Source of the DNA: an uncultured Bacteroidales bacterium
GTDB lineage: Bacteria > Bacteroidota > Bacteroidia > Bacteroidales > F082
Length of the DNA stretch: 53,663 nucleotides
Assembly (NCBI GenBank): GCA_937896895.1
Contig: CALBNV010000052.1
Span: forward strand, 1 to 53,663
Direction: 5' to 3'
Position 1 is the first letter of the stretch. Every line of letters begins with the position of its first letter. Below the pieces are notes generated by a model that saw nothing but the letters and a program-made list of their open reading frames with translations, was not told the origin of the DNA and did not search any database. This document shows positions 32,701 to 39,503 of this stretch, in pieces. The position numbers and the translations under genes were made by a program.

Positions 32701-32981
32701 GGGATCTCGCGGACCTCTTTCACGCCGTCAACAAGTGTGACGCAGATGCGGCGTATCTTGCCGTCAACGAGCATCTCGCAGGCGCCGCATTTGCCGATGC
32801 CGCACTCAAGCGAACGCACGCGGCCGTCGATGCTGTGGCTGTGTATTGGAAATCCCGCCTGGTGCAAGGCGGCTGCGATGGTGTAGCCCTTACGGCCACT
32901 GACTGTCTTCCCGTTGAAAGTGAACTCGACGCTCTCGCTCTCGGCGATGTCGAGGATGGGGTGTGAGGTGATTTTATACAT
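29757..32981 (-). CDS. Fused Fe-S/FAD oxidoreductase (HcnABC / dye-linked amino-acid dehydrogenase-like)
   Basis: A 1074-residue multi-domain protein combining what are usually separate subunits. In order: a [2Fe-2S] domain with C60, C65, C68 and C80; an FAD/NAD-binding disulfide-reductase-like domain starting at VAIIGAGPAG (about 117-126); two [4Fe-4S] sites (C460/C466/C469/C473 and C494/C497/C500/C504); a BFD-type [2Fe-2S] domain (C604, C606, C640, C645); and a second FAD domain of the D-amino-acid-oxidase (DAO) fold from VRVLVAGGGMAGSA (about 701-714). The layout resembles HcnA-HcnB-HcnC, opine oxidase and dye-linked L-proline dehydrogenase subunits joined in one chain. It should oxidise an amine, amino acid or 2-hydroxy acid and pass electrons through the clusters. 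The substrate is unknown. Confidence 0.9.
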   Translation of the reverse strand: MYKITSHPILDIAESESVEFTFNGKTVSGRKGYTIAAALHQAGFPIHSHSIDGRVRSLECGIGKCGACEMLVDGKIRRICVTLVDGVKEVREIPKDHQPETSDNPQTEVKIYKTTVAIIGAGPAGLACREQLNKLGIPNIVIDNNAKIGGQFNMQTHQFFFFEKEKKFGGMRGFDIAKTLAGDNHEGILLNNIVWDILEGRRVGIKNIVTQEIAYVDAEHIVVATGALPFMPTFENDDLPGVYTAAVFQKMMNQEHTLLGKRVLTVGAGNIGYLTSYQGMQAGAHIKAIIEGMDHEGGFPVQANRVRRLGIPIMTSHVLLKAIPNADHTGIVGAVIAECKNFKPIAGTEKVIDDIDIINICTGLIPDNRMLTKAKNVFGLNSYGVGDAVRIGEGTSAVLRGRQAAFEIAMNMSVRFNYDEYLDVSKQYVESQQHPVRVIEEPRKPSAERMTAKPFVMADCLYGFACNPCSFSCPQGAITKISTSLTPVIDYDKCIGCMQCVNHCPGLAIFGYDLKKNTLFLPVEYDVPEGVGVYLVDDNGKKVGEGVVEKILKKDNKTNVARVKAENIEGEALTDARGFIIKEKYPEPIEFKPTTEVEAETYVCHCEDVKLEDLLEVIGSRKFISVDELKHITRLGMGPCRGRRCIARAKQILRGYGIEVTGDSTPRAPMAAAVTLGDIYNGKTKEVFVFPENNDVKKEEVRVLVAGGGMAGSALFRYFAEAGMNPVLVNFERGSTWRCIGGGRPAFSNPDISDIANHNLEIFKENQAKHNIGLKMTRYVNLVHDEATYKALDASRAWSDAYMIEKKDFQKEISPLWNMNNNAYSHALISNDCWQAIPGKTIDYVRGIARDLGGRLMEDCELLEVHKSGDKYVALVRTHEKQYVEFTCEHFVNAMGPGAEKFTDMLGIDTRLYPVKHQAFITRRIANLGVRGDSLDMIIDRRHYKGFSAVYGQQFAHTGQIIGCASPDCDAYEANKNLKFNSKEFLQVVSEMFADWIPNLASVGFHACWAGYYTEPRYIVDPEVGLLVGLRGHGFMLSQYLAKIYVDKYLGKPVPGYMEDLKLSGNGLSENAFK

Positions 32982-33039
32982 AAAATTTAAAGGTTTAATT
33001 GCATGTAATTACTTTCAATTTTCGCGATGAAAATTTTTG

Positions 33040-33070
33040 CAAATGTAGAAATGAAAAAATAAAAATGCAA
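33040..33070 (-). promoter_or_regulatory. Promoter of the oxidoreductase gene
   Basis: On the minus strand TACATTTG (33047-33040) fits the -7 consensus, and TTGC (33070-33067) lies 19 bp upstream as a -33 element, the standard Bacteroidetes spacing. Transcription would begin about 55 bp before the start codon at 32981. Confidence 0.7.
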
Positions 33071-33429
33071 GAATTTTTTTTAGAATTTCGAGCAATGCCA
33101 CAGATGCAGGATGTAAACAAGACTTTGAAATATCGGCGGGCCATGAAAGTCTTTCTCATGCGTCGTCAATGTGCTTCAACACACTCTTTATTGATGAGTT
33201 CAGGTCAGCTCAATTCTCTGTTTTTTGTCATAAAATAATTATCACTTTATGATAATCATAAAATGATAATGATTAAATGTGATGAACGTTCTTTTTATGA
33301 GGGCGAAACTACTTTTTGTGAAAAACCACGATTAAAAAATATGTTTGAAATCAGTCCTGAATATATAAAAAATAACAACTTTAGGATCAGTTTCGTGCAT
33401 GATTTTTGTTTCTGTATTTAAATAATTTG
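33071..33429. other. Intergenic region without a recognisable gene
   Basis: Between the divergent oxidoreductase and the plus-strand ATPase fragment. Short open frames exist on both strands but none resembles a known protein. The part from 33225 to 33290 is very AT-rich and holds the palindrome TTTATGATAATCATAAA (33246-33262, 8-bp arms around one base) with further TGATAAT/ATTATCA copies on each side. It could be an operator for one of the divergent genes. Confidence 0.35.
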
Positions 33430-33458
33430 TACCTTTTGCAGCCGAAAAAATATTGAAT

Positions 33459-33899
33459 ATGAATAAGTTATTTATAGGAAGAGAAAAAGAACAAGAATTG
33501 TTGAGGAGTTATCTCAATTCCAATCAATCTGAATTTATAGCGGTGTATGGAAGACGACGCGTGGGGAAGACGTTTTTGATACAGAAAGTTGTAGGTGACA
33601 ATTATGCTTTTATATTTTCAGGTAATGGACAAGGTGAGAAACGTTCCATTCAAATAGATTTGCTGATCGATCGTGCCGACAGGACAATAAACCTTTGCGA
33701 AATGAAGTTTTACGCTAAACCTTATCAACTTGCAGCGAAAGATGAACAGGATATTGAAGATAAAATATTGACATTCAGAGGAATAACAAAGACTGACAAA
33801 AACATAATCGTAACAATGATAACATCAAAAGGCATCGAACACAACGAACATTCCGATGTTATCCAAAAGGAATTGGTGCTTGAAGATTTGTTCTGCTGA
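33459..33899 (+). CDS. Internally deleted ATPase: Walker A part fused to C-terminal nuclease-like part
   Basis: A 146-residue ORF. Residues 1-55 (NKLFIGREKEQELLRSYLNS, Walker A GRRRVGKT) are the start of an archaeal-type ATPase (PF01637). From about residue 58, IQIDLLIDRADRTINLCEMK is the PDDEXK-like C-terminal core (DUF234) of the same family, running to the usual end. The roughly 350 residues between, including Walker B and the sensor region, have been deleted in frame. The ORF is open but cannot hydrolyse ATP normally. It is either a decaying gene or a mini-protein keeping the C-terminal domain. I chose ATG 33459 (MNKLF) over TTG 33453. It lies just upstream of a sigma-54 promoter region. 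Confidence 0.75.
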   Translation: MNKLFIGREKEQELLRSYLNSNQSEFIAVYGRRRVGKTFLIQKVVGDNYAFIFSGNGQGEKRSIQIDLLIDRADRTINLCEMKFYAKPYQLAAKDEQDIEDKILTFRGITKTDKNIIVTMITSKGIEHNEHSDVIQKELVLEDLFC

Positions 33900-33971
33900 T
33901 TGCTTTTAACATAACATGAAAATTCCGCCATTTCCGTTGTTTCTGCGTGAAACCATTATCTCTCCGTGAAA

Positions 33972-34010
33972 TGTCCAATTTCTTGACACCTACTGTCCAA
34001 TTTTTTGACA
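33972..34010 (+). promoter_or_regulatory. Paired enhancer palindromes (UAS) of the TolC operon
   Basis: TGTCCAATTTCTTGACA (33972-33988) and TGTCCAATTTTTTGACA (33994-34010) are two 17-bp sites with TGTC/GACA arms and centres 22 bp apart, about two helical turns. The same paired design occurs at 40930 and 44523. This is what a dimeric NtrC-type activator would bind. Confidence 0.8.
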
Positions 34011-34063
34011 CTTTTGGAATTTTTGTTTTATTTAAAAAACTGATAATCAATGTGTTGAATACT

Positions 34064-34080
34064 TTGGCACGATGATTGAT
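34064..34080 (+). promoter_or_regulatory. Sigma-54 promoter (-24/-12) of the TolC operon
   Basis: TTGGCACGATGATTGAT matches the consensus TTGGCACG-N4-TTGC with GG at 34066 and the -12 element 12 bp later; the -12 reads TTGA instead of TTGC. It lies 64 bp downstream of the nearer enhancer centre and 24 bp upstream of the start codon. Confidence 0.8.
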
Positions 34081-34103
34081 AGCGATATTGCAAATTTTTG
34101 AAA

Positions 34104-35453
34104 ATGAAAAAAATATTCGCGTTCATACTTCTTTTGGCAATTGCAGAGACGCACTGCTGCACGTCACAGGCCCAGACAAATTCGGTTTTCTCTTTAAATG
34201 ACTGTATGCGTTATGCAATTGAAAACGCTTCGAGAACCAAGATTAAAGCCGCACAGAATCAGATACTTAAAGATGAGAAACTCGCGGCGGCCATGGGTTT
34301 CCTCCCGTCGGTGAGCGGCGGTGTCGGCGCCTCGGCGAATTTCGGACGCTCCATCGACCCCGAAACGAATGTATATTCAAATTATACAACTTTCAACAAC
34401 AGCTACTCGCTTTCGGCGGGCTGGACGGTCTTCGACGGGTTCAGCGTGGTGAATAACTTTCGTATCGCAAAGAACGCCAAGGAGTTGGGCGTCGCCGAAC
34501 AGCAGCAAATAGAAGATGAGCTTTGCCTTGAAGTGATTCAGGCTTATTACAACGTCATTTATTATTCGCGGATGAGCGTGCTGGCGCAACAGCAGCTCGA
34601 TGAGGCGAATCAAAATCTGAAATTTACGCAAAGTCAAGAGAAACAAGGACTTAAGAGTTATGCCGATGTCGCCGAGATAGAGGCTCTCGTCGCTGAAAAA
34701 GATTACAACCTCGTGATGATGCAAAACAATTATGCTAACGCCTTGTCGGTGCTGAAACAGAAGATGTGTTTCCCGATGAGCGATGAGCTGAAGATTGATG
34801 ACAGCGTTGATATTCAATTGGTTGAAAGTTCAAACGCCGGAAATGTTGAGGAGATTTTAGCTTTCGCGAAAGAAAATCATCCTTCGATGATGATTGCGAA
34901 AAATAATATCGAGGCGGCGCGTCTGAAATTCAAGACCTCGAAATGGCAGATGGCTCCGTCGCTATACGCATACGCCGGATATTCAACGGGTTACATCAAT
35001 TCTTTCATCGAAGGTTACAAGGCCGACCCGTTCTGGCAACAAATCAACGACCGTCAGGGTGAATATGTCCAGCTGAGTCTTAACATTCCGATTTTCAACG
35101 GGTTGTCGAGACAGACGAATGCGAAAGTCAAAAAAAACAACTGGAAAATCGCGCAATATGAGTTCGAGCAGAGAACTAAGGACCTCGAAGTTGAAATAGG
35201 ACTCGCGGTTCAGGACAGGGACGCGGCTTTGAAGGCTTTCGTTCAGGCTGACAAACGCGCTGACAGTCAGGCTGTTGCGTATAAACTGAATCAGAAACGC
35301 TACGAACAGGGTCTCATCTCCGCCCTCGAACTTCAGGCGTCGGGCAACAACCGCCTTGAGTCGGAGGCGGCGCGGCTTCATGCGTATTTCACTTTCGTCA
35401 TAAAATCAAAGGTCGTGAATTATTATAAAGGTGTCAGGTATTATTTAGAATGA
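34104..35453 (+). CDS. TolC-family outer-membrane efflux protein
   Basis: A 449-residue outer-membrane factor. An N-terminal signal peptide (KKIFAFILLLAIAETHCCTS, cleavage near AQT) precedes the two tandem OEP repeats. Repeat 1 begins FSLNDCMRYAIENASRTKIK and includes SLSAGWTVFDGF. Repeat 2 begins at VEEILAFAKENHPSMMIAKN and includes VQLSLNIPIFNGLSRQT, then the coiled-coil part ending with YEQGLISALELQASGNNRLE. The trimer would form the outer-membrane channel of a tripartite exporter with the HlyD protein and permeases encoded downstream. ATG 34104 was chosen over TTG 34098. It is the first gene of an operon with a sigma-54 promoter. Confidence 0.93.
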   Translation: MKKIFAFILLLAIAETHCCTSQAQTNSVFSLNDCMRYAIENASRTKIKAAQNQILKDEKLAAAMGFLPSVSGGVGASANFGRSIDPETNVYSNYTTFNNSYSLSAGWTVFDGFSVVNNFRIAKNAKELGVAEQQQIEDELCLEVIQAYYNVIYYSRMSVLAQQQLDEANQNLKFTQSQEKQGLKSYADVAEIEALVAEKDYNLVMMQNNYANALSVLKQKMCFPMSDELKIDDSVDIQLVESSNAGNVEEILAFAKENHPSMMIAKNNIEAARLKFKTSKWQMAPSLYAYAGYSTGYINSFIEGYKADPFWQQINDRQGEYVQLSLNIPIFNGLSRQTNAKVKKNNWKIAQYEFEQRTKDLEVEIGLAVQDRDAALKAFVQADKRADSQAVAYKLNQKRYEQGLISALELQASGNNRLESEAARLHAYFTFVIKSKVVNYYKGVRYYLE

Positions 35454-35455
35454 GG

Positions 35456-35571
35456 TTGCTCGACTCCCTTCGGTCGCTCGCAATGACGGCAGTTTGGGGA
35501 ATGAGACGGCGCGGCTTCGCCGCGCCAAGTTATACCCAAAACACTTTGTCATTGCGAGCGAAGTCGAGCAA
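35456..35571. repeat. Large imperfect palindrome between tolC- and hlyD-like genes
   Basis: TTGCTCGACT...TCGCTCGCAATGAC (35456-35487) is the inverted complement of GTCATTGCGAGCGAAGTCGA then GCAA (35548-35571), except for an extra CCCTTCGG in the left arm. Inside it, GGCGCGGCTTCGCCGCGCC (35508-35526) is an 8-bp-stem hairpin with a 3-nt loop. This resembles a dispersed palindromic (REP/MITE-like) repeat. In the transcript it would fold into a long hairpin between the two genes and may lower expression of, or stabilise, one side of the operon. A single copy was seen in the window. Confidence 0.8.
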
Positions 35572-35604
35572 ACTCAATAATTTAAAGAAACAAAAATTTA
35601 AACT

Positions 35605-36867
35605 ATGGATAGAAAAATTGAAAAGAAGACTGGCTTTGCGGCCGTTTTTCAGAAGAAGAACATCAAATTCGTGTTTCTCGCGGCGTTTGCGGCTTTCGTG
35701 CTGTGGCTCGTGCTTCGCGACAACAGCTCGTCGGTGCGCATCGACGCCCGAACCATCACAGTAAGCACCGTGAAACAAGGCGAGTTCAACGATTTCATCC
35801 GCATCAACGGACAGGTGCAACCCATCAGTACCGTGCAGATCAGTCCGCTCGAAGGCGGCGTTGTCGAACAAATCGTCACCGAAGAAGGCAGCCCCGTGAA
35901 AAAAGGCGATGTCATAATAATTTTAAGCAACCCGAACCTCGACTTGCAGATCCTGAATTCGGAGGCTGAACTCGCCGAGAAGGAAAACATACTTCGTAAC
36001 ACTTTGATTTCCATGGAACAACAGAAACTCAGCGTTGAGCAGGAGCGTCTGCAATACAACCTCGATGTCCGCCGTCAGCGACGCGCCTTCGAGCAGAACG
36101 AGGCTCTTTACCGCGACTCGCTGATTTCACGCGAGACGTTTCTTCAGGCGAAAGAGAACTACGAGCTGGCGTGCGACAAGCTGAAACTCATCGTCAACCG
36201 CCAGAAACAAGACAGCCTCTATCGTTCCGTCGAGGTGGAGAGGATGCAGGAAAGCCTCGAAAACATGCGCCGCAACATGCTGATGATCCGCCAGCGCAAA
36301 GACAACCTCACGGTAAAAGCCCCGATTGACGGCGAACTCGGACTGCTCGACGCGGTGCTCGGACAGAACATCTCCTCCGGAATGAGAATCGGGCAGATCA
36401 ACGACTTGTCGAACTATAAGATTGAGGCTCAGATAGATGAGCATTACATCGACCGCGTGACGGCGGGTCTTGAAGCCACCTTCGACCGCAACGGCGAGCA
36501 CTTCACCGCCTCGTTGCGCAAGGTCTATCCCGAGGTGCGCGACGGACGTTTCAAGGCCGACTTCAAACTCACCGGCGAGCGTCCCGACAACATACGCGCC
36601 GGACAGACGTATTATCTCAACCTCCAGCTCGGACAGGCGGTCAGCTCGGTTCTCATCCCGCGCGGCGCATTCTACCAGAAGACAGGCGGCAACTGGATCT
36701 TCGTCGTCGATGGCGACAAGGCCTACAAACGCGACATAAAAATCGGACGCCAGAACCCGAACTACTATGAGGTGACGCAAGGTCTGAACCCCGGCGAACA
36801 GGTCATCACAAGCGGGTACGACAAATTCGGCGATGCTGATGTCTTGATTTTTAATGATAATTATTGA
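35605..36867 (+). CDS. HlyD-type membrane fusion protein (efflux periplasmic adaptor)
   Basis: A 420-residue periplasmic adaptor. One N-terminal membrane anchor (NIKFVFLAAFAAFVLWLVLR, residues 19-38) is followed by a barrel/lipoyl half (INGQVQPISTVQISPLEGGV, then VEEGSPVKKGDVIIILSNPN-like sequence), a long coiled-coil hairpin (about 110-225, rich in E/Q/R), the returning lipoyl half (NLTVKAPIDGELGLLDAVLG) and the beta-barrel and membrane-proximal domains ending GQNPNYYEVTQGLNPGEQVI-like. It would link inner-membrane ABC permeases to the TolC channel. It is the second gene of the operon and is separated from tolC by a large palindrome. Confidence 0.92.
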   Translation: MDRKIEKKTGFAAVFQKKNIKFVFLAAFAAFVLWLVLRDNSSSVRIDARTITVSTVKQGEFNDFIRINGQVQPISTVQISPLEGGVVEQIVTEEGSPVKKGDVIIILSNPNLDLQILNSEAELAEKENILRNTLISMEQQKLSVEQERLQYNLDVRRQRRAFEQNEALYRDSLISRETFLQAKENYELACDKLKLIVNRQKQDSLYRSVEVERMQESLENMRRNMLMIRQRKDNLTVKAPIDGELGLLDAVLGQNISSGMRIGQINDLSNYKIEAQIDEHYIDRVTAGLEATFDRNGEHFTASLRKVYPEVRDGRFKADFKLTGERPDNIRAGQTYYLNLQLGQAVSSVLIPRGAFYQKTGGNWIFVVDGDKAYKRDIKIGRQNPNYYEVTQGLNPGEQVITSGYDKFGDADVLIFNDNY

Positions 36868-36869
36868 TT

Positions 36870-39320
36870 ATGAATATATTACTCGACAGTTTTCTGCGCA
36901 TTTTCCGAAAGGGAAGCAATTCATTGTTGAAAATCGTCATCATGTCGGTTGGTCTTGCCGTCGGCATAACACTGATTTCGATAATATATTTACAACACTC
37001 GTTCGACAGTTTTGTTCCAAACTTGAATCGCGTGTATCGAGTGATGCCCTTGTATGAAAAGGATGGATTAATTGATGAATATGACAGGACTCCGGGCGCG
37101 ATTGCCGTCGGAATCAAGGAATATTCGCCGACTGTTGAGACGGCAACGCGTTATACAAGGATTTTTTCAGAGGAGATTCTTGAAAGTGTTGAGGAAAATC
37201 ATCTTACAGGGAAAATCAATAGTTGCAAATGCGGAATTGGGATTGTGGCTGACAGTTGTTTCTTTGATATTTTCACACGGAAAATCTTTGCCGGAGATGT
37301 CAAAGATGTCATGAGGTCGCCTGAAAAGATATTGATTTCCAAGACTTTTGCGGAAAATTTGTTCGGCGTTCATGATGACTTTGAAGATCTTGTCGGACAA
37401 ATGATTTATAAAAAAAACGATAAGGATGTGCTGATGGTCATCGGCGGTGTCTATGCGGATTTTCCTGTGAATTCTGCTCTCGACAAGACTGATGTCATAG
37501 TCCCGATGGTTGGAATCAGCAGGTTTATTGGCGATGGCTCAAATGGCTGGTTCGGAAACGACAGATACAATAGTTTTGTGAAACTTCACAGGTTTGCAAA
37601 TAAGGACGATGTTTCATTGGCTATTGACAAAATGTGTGAGGAGAAGCTGCCGCATGAAACGATTGCAAAAAGCAACATAAAGGTTTCATTTTATTTAACA
37701 CCTTTAAAATCATATAATTACAATAGAGATGGTGTTAAAAATGTCTGCCTCGTAATGTTGATTGTGGCGATGATTGTGCTGGCTGCAACAGTTTTTAATT
37801 ACATCCTGATTAGCATTTCGGCTTTGGTGAAACGCTCGAAAACTATTGCAGTCCGCAAGTGTTACGGTGCAAATAAATGCAACATTTACGCCATCCTTTT
37901 CTCCGATGCACTTGTGGAAATCCTTATTTCGCTTGGTTTTGCAATCATGCTTATTTATACTTTTGACAAAAACATCGAGCAACTTTCCACAATAAAAGTT
38001 AATGATTTATTTGCGTCAGGCGGCTTGACAGTGACTGGTGTCATCGTAGCGACGATAATTCTTATCTGCGGTTATTTTTCGGGCGTAATATATTGGCGCA
38101 CACCGATTTCCAATGTTTTCAGAGGTTTCAAGGAGTTGAATCGCCGTTGGAAGCAAACGTTGCTTTTCCTCCAGTTTTTGTTCTCTGATGCCATCATCGT
38201 GACCGTGATTGTCGTATTGTTTCAATACAATTATTCTGTAAAATCTGACCCAGGTTATGATTTTAATAATGTGGTTTTTGTCAGTGCTAACTTTACAAAA
38301 GGAAATAAAATGGATGCTTTGAATAATCTCAAAGATGAAATTGGTAATTTGCCTTTTGTTGAAAATCAATTGTTTAGCTATGTCATTCCGATGAGAATGC
38401 CATCAGGTAACTATGTCTATACTTCTGAGGTCACCGATGAGGTGCTGTTTGATGCTTGCGATTTGCATTCGGTTTATTGCAACTATTTGAATTTCTTTGA
38501 TATACCATTGCTCGAAGGAAGTTATTTTGAAGAAAATAATTGTTCTGCAAACCATCGTGAAGTTCTTGTGAGCAGGAAATTCAAGGAAAAGTTGCAGATT
38601 ACTACGGGGTGGGATATTGTTGTCGGTCGTGAGATTTGCTTTTCAGAGCATTTTGATGACACGGGAAAACTGAATGTTTATACAATTTGCGGTGTTTATG
38701 AAGATTTTCTTGTTGGTCTTACAATCTCGAGTGACAATCGTCCGAGCATGATGTTTTATGGTCCGACCGAGGGGGAGATGGGAGGTCTTTATTGTCATTT
38801 AATGAAATTAGATAAAGTTAATAACAAGAATATCAAGGAGATAGAGGATATTTACAAGGAGATGCGACATGGTGAAGATGTGGAGATTTATTCATATTCA
38901 GAGTATTACAGGGATGCTTACAAGGAGGCTCGTTACATCCGCGACATGATTCTGTTTGCGTTTGCTGTGATATTGATAATCACCGTGGCTGGACTTGTCG
39001 GTTACATCAACGATGAGATGCGCCGCCGCAGTTCCGAAGTCGCTTTGCGGAAAATCAACGGAGCGACGGCAAAAGATGTGCTTCGTCTTTTCCTCTCCGA
39101 TGTCATGAAACTCGCCTTGGTTGCAGTGATTATCGGCTGTGTGCTGTCTTATTTTATCAAAGAATTGATTCTCAATCTGTTCCTGAATAAAGTGCCATTA
39201 GGAATCTGGATTTATTTCATCGGAATAGTTCTGTTATTCGGAATAGTGATTTCGGTGGTTGTCTTGTCTGTATGGAAGGCCGCCAACGCGAATCCGGTGG
39301 AGAGTTTGAAGAAAGAGTAG
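36870..39320 (+). CDS. FtsX/MacB-like ABC transporter permease, copy 1
   Basis: An 816-residue permease with eight predicted transmembrane helices in the double-MacB arrangement. TM1 (SLLKIVIMSVGLAVGITLIS) is followed by a large periplasmic MacB_PCD domain, then three helices with an FtsX domain (about 285-395), a second TM plus periplasmic domain (LFLQFLFSDAIIVTVIVVLF and after), and the final three-helix FtsX domain ending SVWKAANANPVESLKKE. No ATPase domain is present, so it must work with a separate ATPase, plausibly the one at 44666. MacB-type systems move lipoproteins, peptides or drugs by mechanotransmission. I chose ATG 36870, just after the adaptor gene's stop. Confidence 0.9.
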   Translation: MNILLDSFLRIFRKGSNSLLKIVIMSVGLAVGITLISIIYLQHSFDSFVPNLNRVYRVMPLYEKDGLIDEYDRTPGAIAVGIKEYSPTVETATRYTRIFSEEILESVEENHLTGKINSCKCGIGIVADSCFFDIFTRKIFAGDVKDVMRSPEKILISKTFAENLFGVHDDFEDLVGQMIYKKNDKDVLMVIGGVYADFPVNSALDKTDVIVPMVGISRFIGDGSNGWFGNDRYNSFVKLHRFANKDDVSLAIDKMCEEKLPHETIAKSNIKVSFYLTPLKSYNYNRDGVKNVCLVMLIVAMIVLAATVFNYILISISALVKRSKTIAVRKCYGANKCNIYAILFSDALVEILISLGFAIMLIYTFDKNIEQLSTIKVNDLFASGGLTVTGVIVATIILICGYFSGVIYWRTPISNVFRGFKELNRRWKQTLLFLQFLFSDAIIVTVIVVLFQYNYSVKSDPGYDFNNVVFVSANFTKGNKMDALNNLKDEIGNLPFVENQLFSYVIPMRMPSGNYVYTSEVTDEVLFDACDLHSVYCNYLNFFDIPLLEGSYFEENNCSANHREVLVSRKFKEKLQITTGWDIVVGREICFSEHFDDTGKLNVYTICGVYEDFLVGLTISSDNRPSMMFYGPTEGEMGGLYCHLMKLDKVNNKNIKEIEDIYKEMRHGEDVEIYSYSEYYRDAYKEARYIRDMILFAFAVILIITVAGLVGYINDEMRRRSSEVALRKINGATAKDVLRLFLSDVMKLALVAVIIGCVLSYFIKELILNLFLNKVPLGIWIYFIGIVLLFGIVISVVVLSVWKAANANPVESLKKE

Positions 39321-39357
39321 AGATTAGAGAGGAGAGTTAAGAGAGCGACAGAGCGTG
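39321..39357 (+). repeat. Polypurine 3' tail repeat, copy 1
   Basis: AGATTAGAGAGGAGAGTTAA then GAGAGCGACAGAGCG follows the permease stop almost exactly as after the second permease at 43413-43449. Related GAGAGT-AGAGTTAAGAGAG sequences occur at 47745 and 50750-50778. It is a short repeat attached to gene ends in this genome. Confidence 0.7.
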
Positions 39358-39395
39358 TTTGATATTTTGAAAAATATTGATATGTAAAAATCTTG

Positions 39396-39469
39396 GTTTG
39401 GTGCAAGACATGCCGTTGAAAAACCTCTGTTTGGTGCAAAATAGTTCAAAAAAAATCTCGTTTTGGTGT
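39396..39469 (+). repeat. About 32-33-bp-spaced direct repeats before an ATPase gene
   Basis: GTTTGGTGCAA at 39396 and 39429, and a weaker GTTTTGGTG at 39460, each preceded by CTTG, CTCT or CTCG and followed in two cases by a TTGAAAAA-like stretch. The spacings are 33 and about 32 bp (three helical turns). They end next to the TATTTTTG -7 box at 39478-39485 of the ATPase gene. A comparable 33-bp spaced pair precedes the ATPase remnant at 44343. Confidence 0.6.
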
Positions 39470-39503
39470 TTTTTGTGTATTTTTGCAGTCAAAATATTTC
39501 GGT

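Noticed and set aside
39396..39469. Possible CRISPR-like repeats with 33-bp period
   Set aside because: There are only two to three imperfect short copies, directly abutting a promoter; an operator is more likely.
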